NCBI GenBank assembly: GCA_942491735.1
Contig: CALOCN010000014.1
Location: 2,790,001-2,854,000 of the forward strand
Direction of reading: 5' to 3'
Length of the DNA stretch: 64,000 nucleotides
DNA from: CALOCN01 sp942491735
Lineage (GTDB): Bacteria; Eisenbacteria; RBG-16-71-46; JABDJR01
Shown here: one piece after another, positions 51,386 through 61,194 of the stretch
Position numbering within the stretch: the first letter of the stretch is position 1
Layout of the letters: each line of letters begins with the position of its first letter
Position numbers and translations under genes: made by a program
Notes under the pieces: generated by a model
Told to the model about the DNA's origin: nothing
Seen by the model: the letters and a program-made list of their open reading frames with translations, nothing else
Database searches by the model: none

Positions 51386-52480
51386 ATGAGTCTCAACATG
51401 GAGCAGCTGCTCACGTTCACCCTGAAGAAGGGTGCATCGGATCTCCATCTCAGTACCGGCCTGCCGCCGACGGTGCGGCTCCACGGTGAGATGGCGCGCC
51501 TCGATGTGCCCGCCCTCGACGGCGACCAGCTCTTCGCCCTCATCCACGGCATCATGACCGACGAGCAGAAGAGCGAGTTCGAGGAGCGGCTGGAACTCGA
51601 TTTCGCCATCGAGATTCCCCAGGGACGCTTCCGCGTCAACTGCTTCATGCAGACCCGGGGACCGGCGGCGGTGTTGCGGACCATCCCGACCAAGGTGCCG
51701 ACCCTGGACGACCTCAAGCAGCCGGCCATCCTGGGTGAGATGTCCATGAAGGAGCGCGGGCTGATCCTGGTCACCGGCCCCACCGGCAGCGGCAAGTCCA
51801 CCACCCTGGCCGCGATGATCAACCACATCAACGCGAACCGGCGTGGCCACATCATCACCATCGAGGATCCGATCGAGTTCGTGCACACCCCGCAAAGCTG
51901 CATTCTCAATCAGCGCGAGGTCGGAAAGCACACCCACAGTTTCGCCAACGCGCTCAAGAGCGCGCTGCGCGAGGATCCCGACGTCATCCTGGTCGGGGAG
52001 CTTCGCGACCTCGAGACCACCCAGCTCGCCATCACCGCGGCCGAGACCGGCCACGTCGTCTTCGCCACCCTGCATACCAACAGCGCGGCCAAGACGGTGG
52101 ACCGTGTCATCGACATCTTCCCGCCGGCCCAGCAGGCGCAGATCCGGAGCATGTTCTCCGAGTCCATCATGGCCATCATCTCCCAGACCCTGCTCCCGAC
52201 CAAGGACGGCAAGGGGCGGGCCTGTGCCCAGGAGATCCTCGTCGCGGTTCCGGCCATCCGGAACCTGATCCGCGAGGACAAGACCATGCAGATCCAGACC
52301 GTTCTCCAGACCGGGGGCTCCATGGGCATGGTGACCCTCGATCAGGCGCTGAAGAAGCTGGTCCTGGAGGGCAAGGTGAGCCACGAGGAAGCACTGGCCC
52401 GCGCGATCAATCCGGCGTCGCTGGCCGGGATGGACGGCGAGGGACCGGCCAAGGTCGTGCCGATCCGCAAGAGCGCCTAG
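51386..52480 (+). CDS. pilT: Type IV pilus twitching-motility ATPase PilT
   Basis: A 364-residue hexameric ATPase that retracts type IV pili. It has the GASDLHLSTGLPPTVRLHGE opening, Walker A TGPTGSGKSTTLAAMI, the Asp box TIEDPIEFVH, Walker B DPDVILVGELRDLETTQLAI and the His box ATLHTNSAAKTVDRVIDIFP; the AQEIL segment marks PilT/PilU rather than PilB. No other pilus gene is in the window. The C-terminal 20 residues are a variable tail. Confidence 0.93.
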   Translation: MSLNMEQLLTFTLKKGASDLHLSTGLPPTVRLHGEMARLDVPALDGDQLFALIHGIMTDEQKSEFEERLELDFAIEIPQGRFRVNCFMQTRGPAAVLRTIPTKVPTLDDLKQPAILGEMSMKERGLILVTGPTGSGKSTTLAAMINHINANRRGHIITIEDPIEFVHTPQSCILNQREVGKHTHSFANALKSALREDPDVILVGELRDLETTQLAITAAETGHVVFATLHTNSAAKTVDRVIDIFPPAQQAQIRSMFSESIMAIISQTLLPTKDGKGRACAQEILVAVPAIRNLIREDKTMQIQTVLQTGGSMGMVTLDQALKKLVLEGKVSHEEALARAINPASLAGMDGEGPAKVVPIRKSA

Positions 52481-53713
52481 TCAGCTCCGCTCGTCGAACA
52501 GGGTGCGAAACAGGACCTCGTCCGCGGGTTCCATCACCTTGCCCCGGCGCTCCAGCACCACCCGTGCCGTGGCCAACGCACGGTCCAGGTCGTACGGTGT
52601 CTCGCCCCAGGTGAACGAGGGCACCAGCTTGGGGGGGAAGTCGGGGCTCAGCACGTTGCAGCAGAATCCGACCACCGTTCCGGTGTTGAACCGGGTGCCG
52701 ATGGCCGTCTTGGAATGGTCTCCCATGAGCAATCCGACGAATCGCTGTCCCGTATCGACCGCGCCCGAAGGCAGCATCACGCGCACATCCGAGTAGTTGT
52801 TCTTGAGGTCCGAGTTGTTCGTGCCGGCCCCCAGGTTGGTCCACGCCCCCAGATACGCATGGCCCAGGAATCCCTCGTGCTGCTTGTTCGCGTATCCCTG
52901 GAGGATCGATCCTTCCACCTCCCCACCCACCTTGCAGTACGGGCCCAGCGAGACCGGTCCCTCGATCCGTGCCCCCATCCTGATCGTGGTGTGGGACCCG
53001 ATGTACGCCGGTCCGGTCACCACGGCCTGGTGCAGGACACGCACGCCCTCCCCGAGGACGATGGGACCGGTCGAGGCATCCAGGACCGCGCCCGGTTTCA
53101 CCTGGACATCGTCGCGGCACAGGATGTCCGCCGGCTTCACCACGAACGCGCCCCGGTCCGGGTGCAGCGCTCCGGCGAACTGCGAACGATGCACCAGATC
53201 GAAGTCCGCTCGGAGCACCGTGTCGTTACCGGAAACGACATCCCAGGGATAGCGCAGGAGGGACGCCCCTTCGGGAAGTTGCGCCACGGAGTGGTCGGTA
53301 GGGCGGGGAGGCATGGCATCCCGGGACAGGGCACGGGCCAGGTCCCGGGCATAGCCGGCCGCCTCGGCGCCGGTGACCCGGACCGCGGCCAACTCGCCAT
53401 GGGACTCGACGGCAACCGCCTTTTCCGTGAGCTCCAGAACCGCATCGAAGGAATCGCCGAGGCAGAGCAATCGACCGTTGAGGAACAGGACGTCCCCGTC
53501 CTCGGGATGGTTGACGTGGTGACCGGGGTGGTCCCGTTCCACCAGGGGGCGCAGCAGCTCGCGGCACAGGAGATCCACGCGCCGGATCTCGTGACGGGCG
53601 ACCTGGGTGATCAACCGCCGCCCCAGGGTGGTTACACCGATCCGCACCGCGAAAGTGGGACGGGTGAGGCAGATCGGATAGAAACGCCGCCAACCCGCGT
53701 CCTCGAAGATCAC
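52481..53713 (-). CDS. GlmU-like sugar nucleotidyltransferase with left-handed beta-helix domain
   Basis: About 410 residues from GTG 53713, 11 nt after the upstream stop. The N-terminal part (IFEDAGWRRFYPICLTRPTF, GVTTLGRRLITQVARHEIRR, VLFLNGRLLCLG) has the pattern of the GlmU-related nucleotidyltransferase family common in Bacteroidetes and other FCB bacteria. The C-terminal half is a hexapeptide left-handed helix (VLGEGVRVLHQAVVTGPAYI, GSHTTIRMGARIEGPVSLGP, NLGAGTNNSDLKNNYSDVRV) ending with GDHSKTAIGTRFNTGTVVG, as in GlmU acetyltransferase domains. It could supply the acetyltransferase function missing from the 9724 gene. Confidence 0.82.
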   Translation of the reverse strand: MIFEDAGWRRFYPICLTRPTFAVRIGVTTLGRRLITQVARHEIRRVDLLCRELLRPLVERDHPGHHVNHPEDGDVLFLNGRLLCLGDSFDAVLELTEKAVAVESHGELAAVRVTGAEAAGYARDLARALSRDAMPPRPTDHSVAQLPEGASLLRYPWDVVSGNDTVLRADFDLVHRSQFAGALHPDRGAFVVKPADILCRDDVQVKPGAVLDASTGPIVLGEGVRVLHQAVVTGPAYIGSHTTIRMGARIEGPVSLGPYCKVGGEVEGSILQGYANKQHEGFLGHAYLGAWTNLGAGTNNSDLKNNYSDVRVMLPSGAVDTGQRFVGLLMGDHSKTAIGTRFNTGTVVGFCCNVLSPDFPPKLVPSFTWGETPYDLDRALATARVVLERRGKVMEPADEVLFRTLFDERS

Positions 53714-53724
53714 CGCGTGCCGGC

Positions 53725-55611
53725 TCAAGGGCGGGCCTCCTCGAGCACTTCGAGGAAGCGGGTTCCCCAGGCGGCGTCGGGATCCACCCACACCGCACGC
53801 CCCCCCACCACGGTGGCCAGGCAGCGAGCGGTGAGGAGGTCGGCGTCGTCGCAGGTGGTGAGGTCGCGATCGAACACGGCCAGATCCGCCTCCATCCCCG
53901 CGGCCAGCGTGCCCAGCTTTCCCAGATCGCCGGAGACGTACGCGGGGGCGGCGGTGAAGGTCATGAGCGCGGTGTCCCGGGAGAGCCGCTCTCCGGGAGA
54001 CCACCCCCCCGGCGGGTTCCCGTCCACCCCGCGACGGGTACAGGCGGCATGAAGCCCCAGCAACGGATTGTGGTCTTCCACCGGGAAGTCACTCCCCGAG
54101 GCCAGCACCGCCCCCTTCTCCAGCAACGACCGCCACGCATACGCCCCCCGCAGCCGTGCCTCCCCGAGCCGCCTCGGGGCCCAGGGCATGTCGCTGGTGC
54201 AGTGGGTGGGCTGCATGCTCGCCACCACGTTGAGGGCGGCGAACCGGTCCAGATCCGGGACCGCGATGACCTGGGCGTGTTCGATCCGGACCTTGGGCCG
54301 GGAGGCGGGGCGATCCCCCAGCAGGCTCGGGGTCAGGGTCCCCGGCCAGGGGCCGGCATGCCGGGGGCGCAAACGCTCCCAGACATCGAGAATCTCGTGG
54401 TTGGCCCGGTCCCCGATCGCGTGCACCGCGCACTGGAAACCGGCCTCGAGGGCCCGGGCCATCCCGGCTTCCAATGCTTCCGGGGACAGGATCAGGAGCC
54501 CCGAGTGGGTCGGCTCATCGGCATAGGGCTCCAGCAACGCCGCCCCACGCGAACCGAGCGCACCGTCCACGTAGAACTTCACCATCCCCAACCGGAACGT
54601 GCCCCCGATCCAACCGCTGTCCGGACCCTCGGCCAGCACCGCGTCGAGCTCGGGATCGTCGGAGGCAATGGATCCGTAGATCCGAATGCCCAGTTCGCCG
54701 GCCCGGGCCAGATCGCGATAGAGGGCCAGCTCTTCCCGGCTCATGCCCATGTCATGAATGGTGGTCAGGCCGGCCCGGGCCAGGGTGCGGGTCGCGGTGC
54801 GGATGCGACGGGCCTTGGTTTCGCGATCGGTCCTGGGCACGATATCCGAGACAAGTTCCATGGCCGTGTCGACCAGGATCCCGGTCGGGTTGCCCTGCGC
54901 GTCCCGATGGATGCGTCCCCCCGGAGGATCCGGGGTCTCGGCGGTAATCCCCGCGTCGGCCAGGGCCCGGCTGTTGACCCACAGCGCGTGAGCATCGATT
55001 CGTCCCATGGAGATGGGGAGATCCGACGCCAGGGCGTCCAGGTCGGTCCGATCGGGAAACCGGGTGTCCGGCCAGTCGTTCTGATCCCAGCCCCGGCCTA
55101 GGACCCATCCCCCGCGCTCCTCGGCCCGGTGGACGGCCACCCGCTCGGCAATCCGGCCCAGGGTCGCTTCCAGGGTTGGGGTGCCCACCAGGTTGACCCG
55201 GTCGAGGCTCTGCCCGAAGCCCAGAACATGGGCGTGGGCGTCCACCAGCCCGGGACAGACAAAGCGGCCCCCGAGGTCCACCGGATCCGCCTGCGGAGCG
55301 GCCTCCCTGACCGCCTCCAGGGACCCCACGGAAAGGATCCGCCCGTTCTCCATGGCCAGGGCCTCGGCCCACGGGGAAACCGGGTCTCCGGTCCAGATGT
55401 GCGCGTTCTCGATCCGCATCGCCTTGCTCGCCTCCGCCACGTTGGTTCCCAGGGTCAGACACATCGCCACGAGGATGGGGGGAATGCCCCACTGCGGCCC
55501 GGGCGCCGGGGATCTCCCCCACCCCGGGAGGCGCCGGCGCCGAAAACCCAGGAAGCGACCGATCCCCTCACGAACCCGTTCGGAGATCCTACCGTGACCC
55601 AGACGCATCAT
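53725..55611 (-). CDS. YtcJ-like amidohydrolase (amidohydrolase-3 family), probably exported
   Basis: A 628-residue enzyme. The basic RFLGFRRRRLPGW stretch and a hydrophobic segment (WGIPPILVAMCLTLGTNVAEA) in the first 62 residues suggest export. The body is amidohydrolase-3 type: PGLVDAHAHVLGFG (HxH), MVKFYVDGALGSRGAALLEP with the bridging Lys/Glu region, CAVHAIGDRAN, VRIEHAQ and LASGSDFPVEDHN. Relatives cleave N-substituted amino acids or formamides; substrate unknown. The 5' end overlaps that of the divergent HD-GYP gene by 18 nt if both starts are right, so one of them may begin later. Confidence 0.85.
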   Translation of the reverse strand: MMRLGHGRISERVREGIGRFLGFRRRRLPGWGRSPAPGPQWGIPPILVAMCLTLGTNVAEASKAMRIENAHIWTGDPVSPWAEALAMENGRILSVGSLEAVREAAPQADPVDLGGRFVCPGLVDAHAHVLGFGQSLDRVNLVGTPTLEATLGRIAERVAVHRAEERGGWVLGRGWDQNDWPDTRFPDRTDLDALASDLPISMGRIDAHALWVNSRALADAGITAETPDPPGGRIHRDAQGNPTGILVDTAMELVSDIVPRTDRETKARRIRTATRTLARAGLTTIHDMGMSREELALYRDLARAGELGIRIYGSIASDDPELDAVLAEGPDSGWIGGTFRLGMVKFYVDGALGSRGAALLEPYADEPTHSGLLILSPEALEAGMARALEAGFQCAVHAIGDRANHEILDVWERLRPRHAGPWPGTLTPSLLGDRPASRPKVRIEHAQVIAVPDLDRFAALNVVASMQPTHCTSDMPWAPRRLGEARLRGAYAWRSLLEKGAVLASGSDFPVEDHNPLLGLHAACTRRGVDGNPPGGWSPGERLSRDTALMTFTAAPAYVSGDLGKLGTLAAGMEADLAVFDRDLTTCDDADLLTARCLATVVGGRAVWVDPDAAWGTRFLEVLEEARP

Positions 55612-56655
55612 CGTTCAACCTCCACCGAGGGGCCGCCCCGGGTCCCTCCGGCATACCATGCGGTTCTGCGGCATGAAGACCATCTGGGAGACGAACGGAC
55701 CACCTCGGCCGCGCCGCACCTGGGTCGCACCAGTCTTTCCCGCGTCGTGGCCGGTTTTGCCGCCGCCGGGATCACCACGCCGCTCAGCGTCCTGTTGTTG
55801 GACTCGTCCGTACTTCCCATCGCCGCGCTGACCCTGCTTGCGGGTTTCCTGGGGGCACAGATCTCCCATGAGAATACACGTCGTGAACTGCGACGATGGT
55901 CCAGCCATCTGGCCCTGACCACCGAACGCCTTTTCCGCTCCGGGCCGGCCACCCCCCCTTCGCGGGTGCGGGACTACGAGGACGTCCTCGAGGACCTGGC
56001 CGGGACCCTGGAGGCCACGCTGGAAAGCGAACTCCAGCACGAGCGGGACGCCATCATCGCCACCATCACGTCGCTGGCCTCGGCCCTGGAAGCACGGGAT
56101 CCGCACACCCGGAACCACTCCGCCCAGGTCGGCAAACTGGCCGCGCGGGTCGGACGCGAGATGGGACTCCCCCGCTCCGAACTCTACGAGTTGCATCTGG
56201 CCGGACTCCTCCATGACCTGGGCAAGATCGGCATTCCCGACGCCATCCTCCTCAAACCGGCCGGGCTGACCCGGGCCGAGTACGAGGTGATGAAAACCCA
56301 CCCGGTCCTCGGCGCGCGCATCCTGTCGGGTCTTCCCGGTCTGGAGAACGTGACCCGCATCGTACTGCATCATCACGAAATGGTGGATGGGCGGGGTTAC
56401 CCGGACGGCCTCTCCGGCGACGCGATTCCCCTTGGGGCGCGTATCATCGCGGTCTGCGACACCTACCTGTCCATGGTGGAGAACCGCCCCTATCGCCAGG
56501 GGCAGTCCATGGCCCGGATCCACCGGGAGCTCCGGCGCGTGGCCGGTCACCAGCTCGACGCCGACGTGGTGGACGGGCTGCTCTCCATGCTGGCCCGGGA
56601 GGCCGCGATCTTTGGCCAGGAACTGGAAGACGAACCGGAACAGAAGATCGCCTGA
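55594..56655 (+). CDS. HD-GYP domain phosphodiesterase with N-terminal membrane helices
   Basis: About 353 residues from GTG 55594 (GGAG 9 nt upstream). A two-helix hydrophobic region (about residues 50-90, VVAGFAAAGITTPLSVLLLD, LPIAALTLLAGFLGA) anchors it. The HD-GYP domain (about 155-320) has all key residues: HTRNHSAQVGKLAARVG, LLHDLGKIGIPDAILLK with the HD pair, THPVLGARIL and HHEMVDGRGYPDGLSG with the GYP loop. Such proteins usually hydrolyse cyclic di-GMP, and pilT nearby would fit motility control. It ends directly against the convergent ftsY stop. Confidence 0.9.
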   Translation: MTQTHHRSTSTEGPPRVPPAYHAVLRHEDHLGDERTTSAAPHLGRTSLSRVVAGFAAAGITTPLSVLLLDSSVLPIAALTLLAGFLGAQISHENTRRELRRWSSHLALTTERLFRSGPATPPSRVRDYEDVLEDLAGTLEATLESELQHERDAIIATITSLASALEARDPHTRNHSAQVGKLAARVGREMGLPRSELYELHLAGLLHDLGKIGIPDAILLKPAGLTRAEYEVMKTHPVLGARILSGLPGLENVTRIVLHHHEMVDGRGYPDGLSGDAIPLGARIIAVCDTYLSMVENRPYRQGQSMARIHRELRRVAGHQLDADVVDGLLSMLAREAAIFGQELEDEPEQKIA

Positions 56656-57606
56656 TCAGGACGACTGGAACAGGGCCGAGGCAAAGCTCTCCGCATCGAA
56701 CGGGGTCAGGTCGTCCATTCCCTCCCCCAGGCCCAGGTAGCGGACCGGCAATCCCAGCTCCTCGGCGATCGCCACCACCACGCCTCCCTTGGCCGTGCCG
56801 TCGACCTTGGTGAGCACGATTCCGGATATGGGCATGACCTCCCCGAACTGACGGGCCTGTTGCACCGCGTTCTGGCCCGTGGTGGCATCCAGGACCAGGA
56901 GGACCTCGTGCGGCGCGCCCGGCATCCGTTTGTCCACCACCCGACCGATCTTGCGCAGCTCTTCCATCAGGTTGACCTTGGTCTGGAGCCGTCCCGCGGT
57001 GTCGATGAGCAACACGTCGATGTTGCGCGCCTGGGCCGCGGCCACCGCGTCGAACGCGACCGAGGCCGGATCCGCTCCGGTGTCGTTGGCCACGATGTCC
57101 ACCCCGGCCCGCTCGGCCCACACCCGGAGTTGATCCACGGCGGCGGCGCGGAAGGTATCCCCGGCCGCGACGAGGACGGTGTTGTCCGCGGAACGAAACA
57201 GATGGGCCAGCTTGCCGAGGGTGGTGGTCTTGCCGGCGCCGTTGACCCCGATGAGCAGGATCACATGCGGGCCTTCGCTCTCGCTCGCGACGTCCTCGGG
57301 CTGGGCTCGTTTGAGGATCAGGGTGATCTCTTCGATCAGGGCCGCCTCCAGGGCTTCCCCGGTTTCGATGTTCTCCTCGCGGATGCGTACCCGCAACCGG
57401 TCCAGGATGGCCTCGGTCGCGCCCACCCCGACATCCCCGGTGATGAGAACCTCCTCGAGATCCTCCAGGGCTTCCTCGTCGATCCGGGCGCGCCCGGTCA
57501 GGACCTGGTGCACGTTGTCGGCCAGCTGCTGACGCGTGCGGGCCAGACCGTCCTTGAGCCGCGACGGGCTCACCTTCTCCTTGAGCTTGGCGAACAGGTT
57601 CTTCAC
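56656..57606 (-). CDS. ftsY: Signal recognition particle receptor FtsY
   Basis: A 316-residue SRP GTPase without the acidic A domain. The N domain is LFAKLKEKVSPSRLKDGLAR onward, and the G domain has GVNGAGKTTTLGKLAHLF (P-loop), AAGDTFRAAAVDQL, LIDTAGRLQTK, TKVDGTAKGGVVVAIA and LGLGEGMDDLTPF. It targets ribosome-nascent chains to the Sec translocon. GTG 57606 overlaps the smc stop in a GTGA; the frame is open far upstream through smc but is a shadow there. The smc-ftsY order is widespread. Confidence 0.95.
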   Translation of the reverse strand: MKNLFAKLKEKVSPSRLKDGLARTRQQLADNVHQVLTGRARIDEEALEDLEEVLITGDVGVGATEAILDRLRVRIREENIETGEALEAALIEEITLILKRAQPEDVASESEGPHVILLIGVNGAGKTTTLGKLAHLFRSADNTVLVAAGDTFRAAAVDQLRVWAERAGVDIVANDTGADPASVAFDAVAAAQARNIDVLLIDTAGRLQTKVNLMEELRKIGRVVDKRMPGAPHEVLLVLDATTGQNAVQQARQFGEVMPISGIVLTKVDGTAKGGVVVAIAEELGLPVRYLGLGEGMDDLTPFDAESFASALFQSS

Positions 57607-60600
57607 TGGGCGATCACCGACTCCGGCTCGGCGGAATCCTTGGCTCCGTTGCTGTCCTTCTGGCTGGGAAGGTCGGCGGCGCGATCCCCCTCGAGCTTCA
57701 CCGAAACCACCGTGCTGACCCCGGGACGCTGCATGGTGACCCCGTAGAGACAGTCCGCCGCCTCCATGGTCTTCTTGTTGTGGGTGATGACGATGAACTG
57801 GGTGCGCTTGCTGAACTCCTTCACCATGGCCACGAAACGGTCGATGTTGGCGTCGTCGAGCGGCGCGTCCACCTCGTCCAGGATGCAGAAGGGGGACGGC
57901 TTGACCAGATAGATGGCAAAGAGCAGCGCGATGGCGGTCAGCGCCCGCTCCCCGCTGCTGAGCTGGGCAATGCTCTGGGGCTTCTTGCCACGCGGGCGGG
58001 CCACCACCTCGATGTCCGATTCCAGGGGGTCGTCCCCGGTCAGGGTCAGCGAGCATTCGCCTCCCTGGAAGAGCACCTTGAAGGTCTTCTGGAAGTTCTC
58101 CGCGACGAGGGCGAAGGTGTCCATGAACATCTTCGAGGCGGTCTTGTTGATCTCGGCGATGGTCTTGATCAGGGAGTCCTTGGCCCGGTGCAGGTCGTCC
58201 CGCTGGCTGGTCATGAACTCGAGTCGTGTGCTCTTCTCCTCGTACTCTTCCACCGCGAGCAGGTTGACCGGCCCGATACGGCGCAGCCGTTCGCGGAGTC
58301 CGTCCAGCCGATCCTCGGCATCCTCGGGCAACGCATCCACGACCACCTGGTCCAGATCCCCCGGCGTCACCTCGTACTCCTGGGCCAGTCGCTCCTCGAG
58401 GTGCCGGAGTTCGCCGGTCAGCTGGGAGATCTCGAGCTCGGCCTTGTGCGCGGCCTGCCGCGCGTCCTGGGCCCGGCGGCGTACTTCCCGCAGGGTATCC
58501 GAGTCCTTGTGCTCGCGGGCCGCCGCTTCGCTCCGCTCCCGCTCCCGCTGGGCCACCGTTTCGGACTTGCCCTCGCGATCGCGGTGCAGGACCTCGATGC
58601 GGGCGGCCAGGGTCTCGAGCTCGCCGTCGATCTCCTCGACCCGCTGGCGTGCCTCGGCCTCGTCGGTGTCGGTGCGCTCCCGCTCTTCCGTGAGCTCGAT
58701 CGCCTCGGCGCGGAGCCGCTCGGCGCCGGTGGTGGCGTCGGAGAGTTCCCCCTCCAGCCGCGCCCAGGCCATCTTGAGCTCGTGCACACCGGCCAGGACC
58801 GTTTCCCGTTCCGCCTCGGCGGCGCGGGTCCGTTCCTGGGCCTCGGTCCGTCGTGTCGCGGCCTGTTCCGCATCCCGGGCACTGGTGTTGAGGCTGGCCT
58901 CGAGCCGTGCCTGTTCGTCCGCCTGCTGCGCCCGCTCGTTCTCCAGCGTCCCGCGCTCCGCGTCGAGGGCGGCCAGGGTGCTCTCGGCGTGACGGGCCTG
59001 CTCGGCGAGCGAGGTCTCCTCCCGCGAGAGCGCGGCGCGCGCCTCGACCGCCTGGGCCAGATCCGAGCGCTTGGCGCCCCGGTTGGCCTCGATGGTTTCC
59101 CCTTCCGCCCGCAGCGTCTGGAACCGCTCGGTCAGTTCGGCCAACTCGCCCAGCACGCCGTCGATCTCGCGCCGGCACTGTTCGAGCCCTTCCTCGCGTT
59201 CCACCAGCTCCGAACCGGCGGGACCGCCGACGCCGCCGCCGACCGTTGCCCCGTCCACGACCTGGCCGGTCCGGGTTGCCGCGCGACGGGTACGCCCCGA
59301 GCGCACCGCTTCCAGCGCCTCGTCCAGGGTGTCGACGAGGAGCAGATCCTGGAGAAGGGACCGGACCAGCGAACGATAGGCCGGATCCGTCTCCACCACT
59401 TCGCTCGCCCACACGCCTTCGCCGGACGGGGCGTTCGCATCGGGAACACGGTCCAGTGGAAGCAGGACCGCATAGCCCAGGGACTCGGACTGGAGGCGAC
59501 CCAGGATCCGTTTGGCGGTTTCGGTCTCACGCACCACCACCGTCTGCCACACTGCGCTCAGGGCCGGCTCCAGGGCGGCCATCCATTCCTGGGGCAAGGC
59601 CAGGAGATCGCTCAGGGTGCCCACCACGCCCTCGTCCCGCCCGTCGTCGAGCAGCACCGCGCGCACACCGGGGTCGTACCCCTCGTAGCTTGCCCGCAGG
59701 TCCTCCAGGGTGGAAAGCCGCGAACGCGCCGCCGCTTCGGCCTGTCGGCGGGTTTCCAGTTCCTTGCGCACCGACTCCATCCGCTCGCCCTGGGTCCTGC
59801 CCAGTTGATCGAGCTCTTCCAGTTCGGCGGTCAGTTCGGCCACCCGCTCCCCGGCCCGGCGTACGCTTTCCCGGGAGACGTCCAGGGCCTCGATCACCTC
59901 GCGCGCCTGCTCCCGTCCGCTCTCGGCCCGCTCGTCCACGGTGGCCAGACGCTCCCCCAGGTCGGTCAGCCGCTGACCTACCCGGACCACGGCGCTCTCG
60001 GCCCGGATGGTCTCGTCGCGCAACGTGGCCGCTTCCTCGACCGTACCGGCCAGTTGCTCCCGCTCGGCGCGCACGCGTGTTTCCACCGTGGCCAGGTGGG
60101 CCTCGGCCCCGTCCAGTTCCTGCCGCTCGTCCTCCTCGCGGGACTGCAGCGCCTGGAGTCGGGCGGTGGATTCCTCCTGGGACTGGGCGTTGCGCTCGAG
60201 GCGATCGATGAGACGGACCCGACGTTCCTGGGCTTCGCGGATCCGGGTCTTGGAGGCGGTGTGTCGCTCGCGCAGGACCAGCACCCGGCTGTTGGACTCG
60301 CCGATGGCGTCGTCCACCTCGGCCAGTGCCTCCCGCGCGGTGGCCAGACGGCGGTCCTCTTCCAGGACGATGCGACGCAGTTCCTCCACCCGCGCTTCCA
60401 GGGTCGCGACCTCGGTATCGGCCCCTTCGGAGCGCATGAGGTCCTCGCCGTGGACGTCGCGCAGCTGGGTCAGGCTGGCCACCCACAGGGCGCGCTGGCG
60501 CTGGGAGACGGCCAGGTCCAGCTCGCGGATCTCGGTGGAAATCTCGCGGTAGCGCCGGGCCTTCCCCACCTGCCGCTTGAGCGAGTTCACCTGCCGCTCC

Positions 60601-61193
60601 ACCTCGCTGATGATGTCCTGCACCCGCAGGAGATCCCGGTCGGTGGCCTCGAGCTTGGTCAGCGCTTCACGCTTGCGCGTCTTGTACTTCATGATGCCGG
60701 CCGCTTCCTCGAACAGGAAACGACGGTGGCCGGTGGTGTCGCTCAGGATGTTGTCCACCATCTGGCGTTCGATCACCGAGTAGGCGTGACTCCCCATCCC
60801 GGTATCGAGGAACAGGTCGCGCACGTCCTTGAGCCGAACCGGCTTCTTGTTGATGACGTACTCGGAGACACCCGAGCGGTAGAGGCGCCGGCCCACCGTG
60901 ACCGTTCCGTACTCGATGGGAAGCCGGCCCGCGTCATTGTTGAGGGTGAGGTACACCTCGGCCAGGCTGAGCGGCTTTTCCGTGCGGGTCCCGTTGAAGA
61001 TGACGTCTTCCATCTTCGTCCCGCGGAGCTGCTTGGTGGACTGTTCCCCCAGCACCCAACGCAGGGCGTCCACGATATTGCTCTTGCCACACCCGTTGGG
61101 CCCGATCACCCCGGAGATCCCCGTCCCGAAATCCAGGGTTACCTTCTGGTTGAAGGATTTGAATCCGAACACCGAGAGCTTTTCGACGAACAC
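57603..61193 (-). CDS. smc: Chromosome segregation ATPase SMC
   Basis: A 1196-residue SMC protein: Walker A GPNGCGKSNIVDALRWVLGE at the N-terminus, two long coiled coils (about 170-500 and 680-1010) flanking the hinge (YEGYDPGVRAVLLDDGRDEG to about residue 650), then the ABC signature LSSGERALTAIALLFAIYLV and Walker B FCILDEVDAPLDDANIDRF at the C-terminus. It organises and separates chromosomes with ScpA/ScpB, which are not in the window. It starts 1 nt after selA ends and overlaps ftsY. A long open frame on the opposite strand is a codon-bias shadow. Confidence 0.97.
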   Translation of the reverse strand: MFVEKLSVFGFKSFNQKVTLDFGTGISGVIGPNGCGKSNIVDALRWVLGEQSTKQLRGTKMEDVIFNGTRTEKPLSLAEVYLTLNNDAGRLPIEYGTVTVGRRLYRSGVSEYVINKKPVRLKDVRDLFLDTGMGSHAYSVIERQMVDNILSDTTGHRRFLFEEAAGIMKYKTRKREALTKLEATDRDLLRVQDIISEVERQVNSLKRQVGKARRYREISTEIRELDLAVSQRQRALWVASLTQLRDVHGEDLMRSEGADTEVATLEARVEELRRIVLEEDRRLATAREALAEVDDAIGESNSRVLVLRERHTASKTRIREAQERRVRLIDRLERNAQSQEESTARLQALQSREEDERQELDGAEAHLATVETRVRAEREQLAGTVEEAATLRDETIRAESAVVRVGQRLTDLGERLATVDERAESGREQAREVIEALDVSRESVRRAGERVAELTAELEELDQLGRTQGERMESVRKELETRRQAEAAARSRLSTLEDLRASYEGYDPGVRAVLLDDGRDEGVVGTLSDLLALPQEWMAALEPALSAVWQTVVVRETETAKRILGRLQSESLGYAVLLPLDRVPDANAPSGEGVWASEVVETDPAYRSLVRSLLQDLLLVDTLDEALEAVRSGRTRRAATRTGQVVDGATVGGGVGGPAGSELVEREEGLEQCRREIDGVLGELAELTERFQTLRAEGETIEANRGAKRSDLAQAVEARAALSREETSLAEQARHAESTLAALDAERGTLENERAQQADEQARLEASLNTSARDAEQAATRRTEAQERTRAAEAERETVLAGVHELKMAWARLEGELSDATTGAERLRAEAIELTEERERTDTDEAEARQRVEEIDGELETLAARIEVLHRDREGKSETVAQRERERSEAAAREHKDSDTLREVRRRAQDARQAAHKAELEISQLTGELRHLEERLAQEYEVTPGDLDQVVVDALPEDAEDRLDGLRERLRRIGPVNLLAVEEYEEKSTRLEFMTSQRDDLHRAKDSLIKTIAEINKTASKMFMDTFALVAENFQKTFKVLFQGGECSLTLTGDDPLESDIEVVARPRGKKPQSIAQLSSGERALTAIALLFAIYLVKPSPFCILDEVDAPLDDANIDRFVAMVKEFSKRTQFIVITHNKKTMEAADCLYGVTMQRPGVSTVVSVKLEGDRAADLPSQKDSNGAKDSAEPESVIAQ

Positions 61194-61194
61194 G

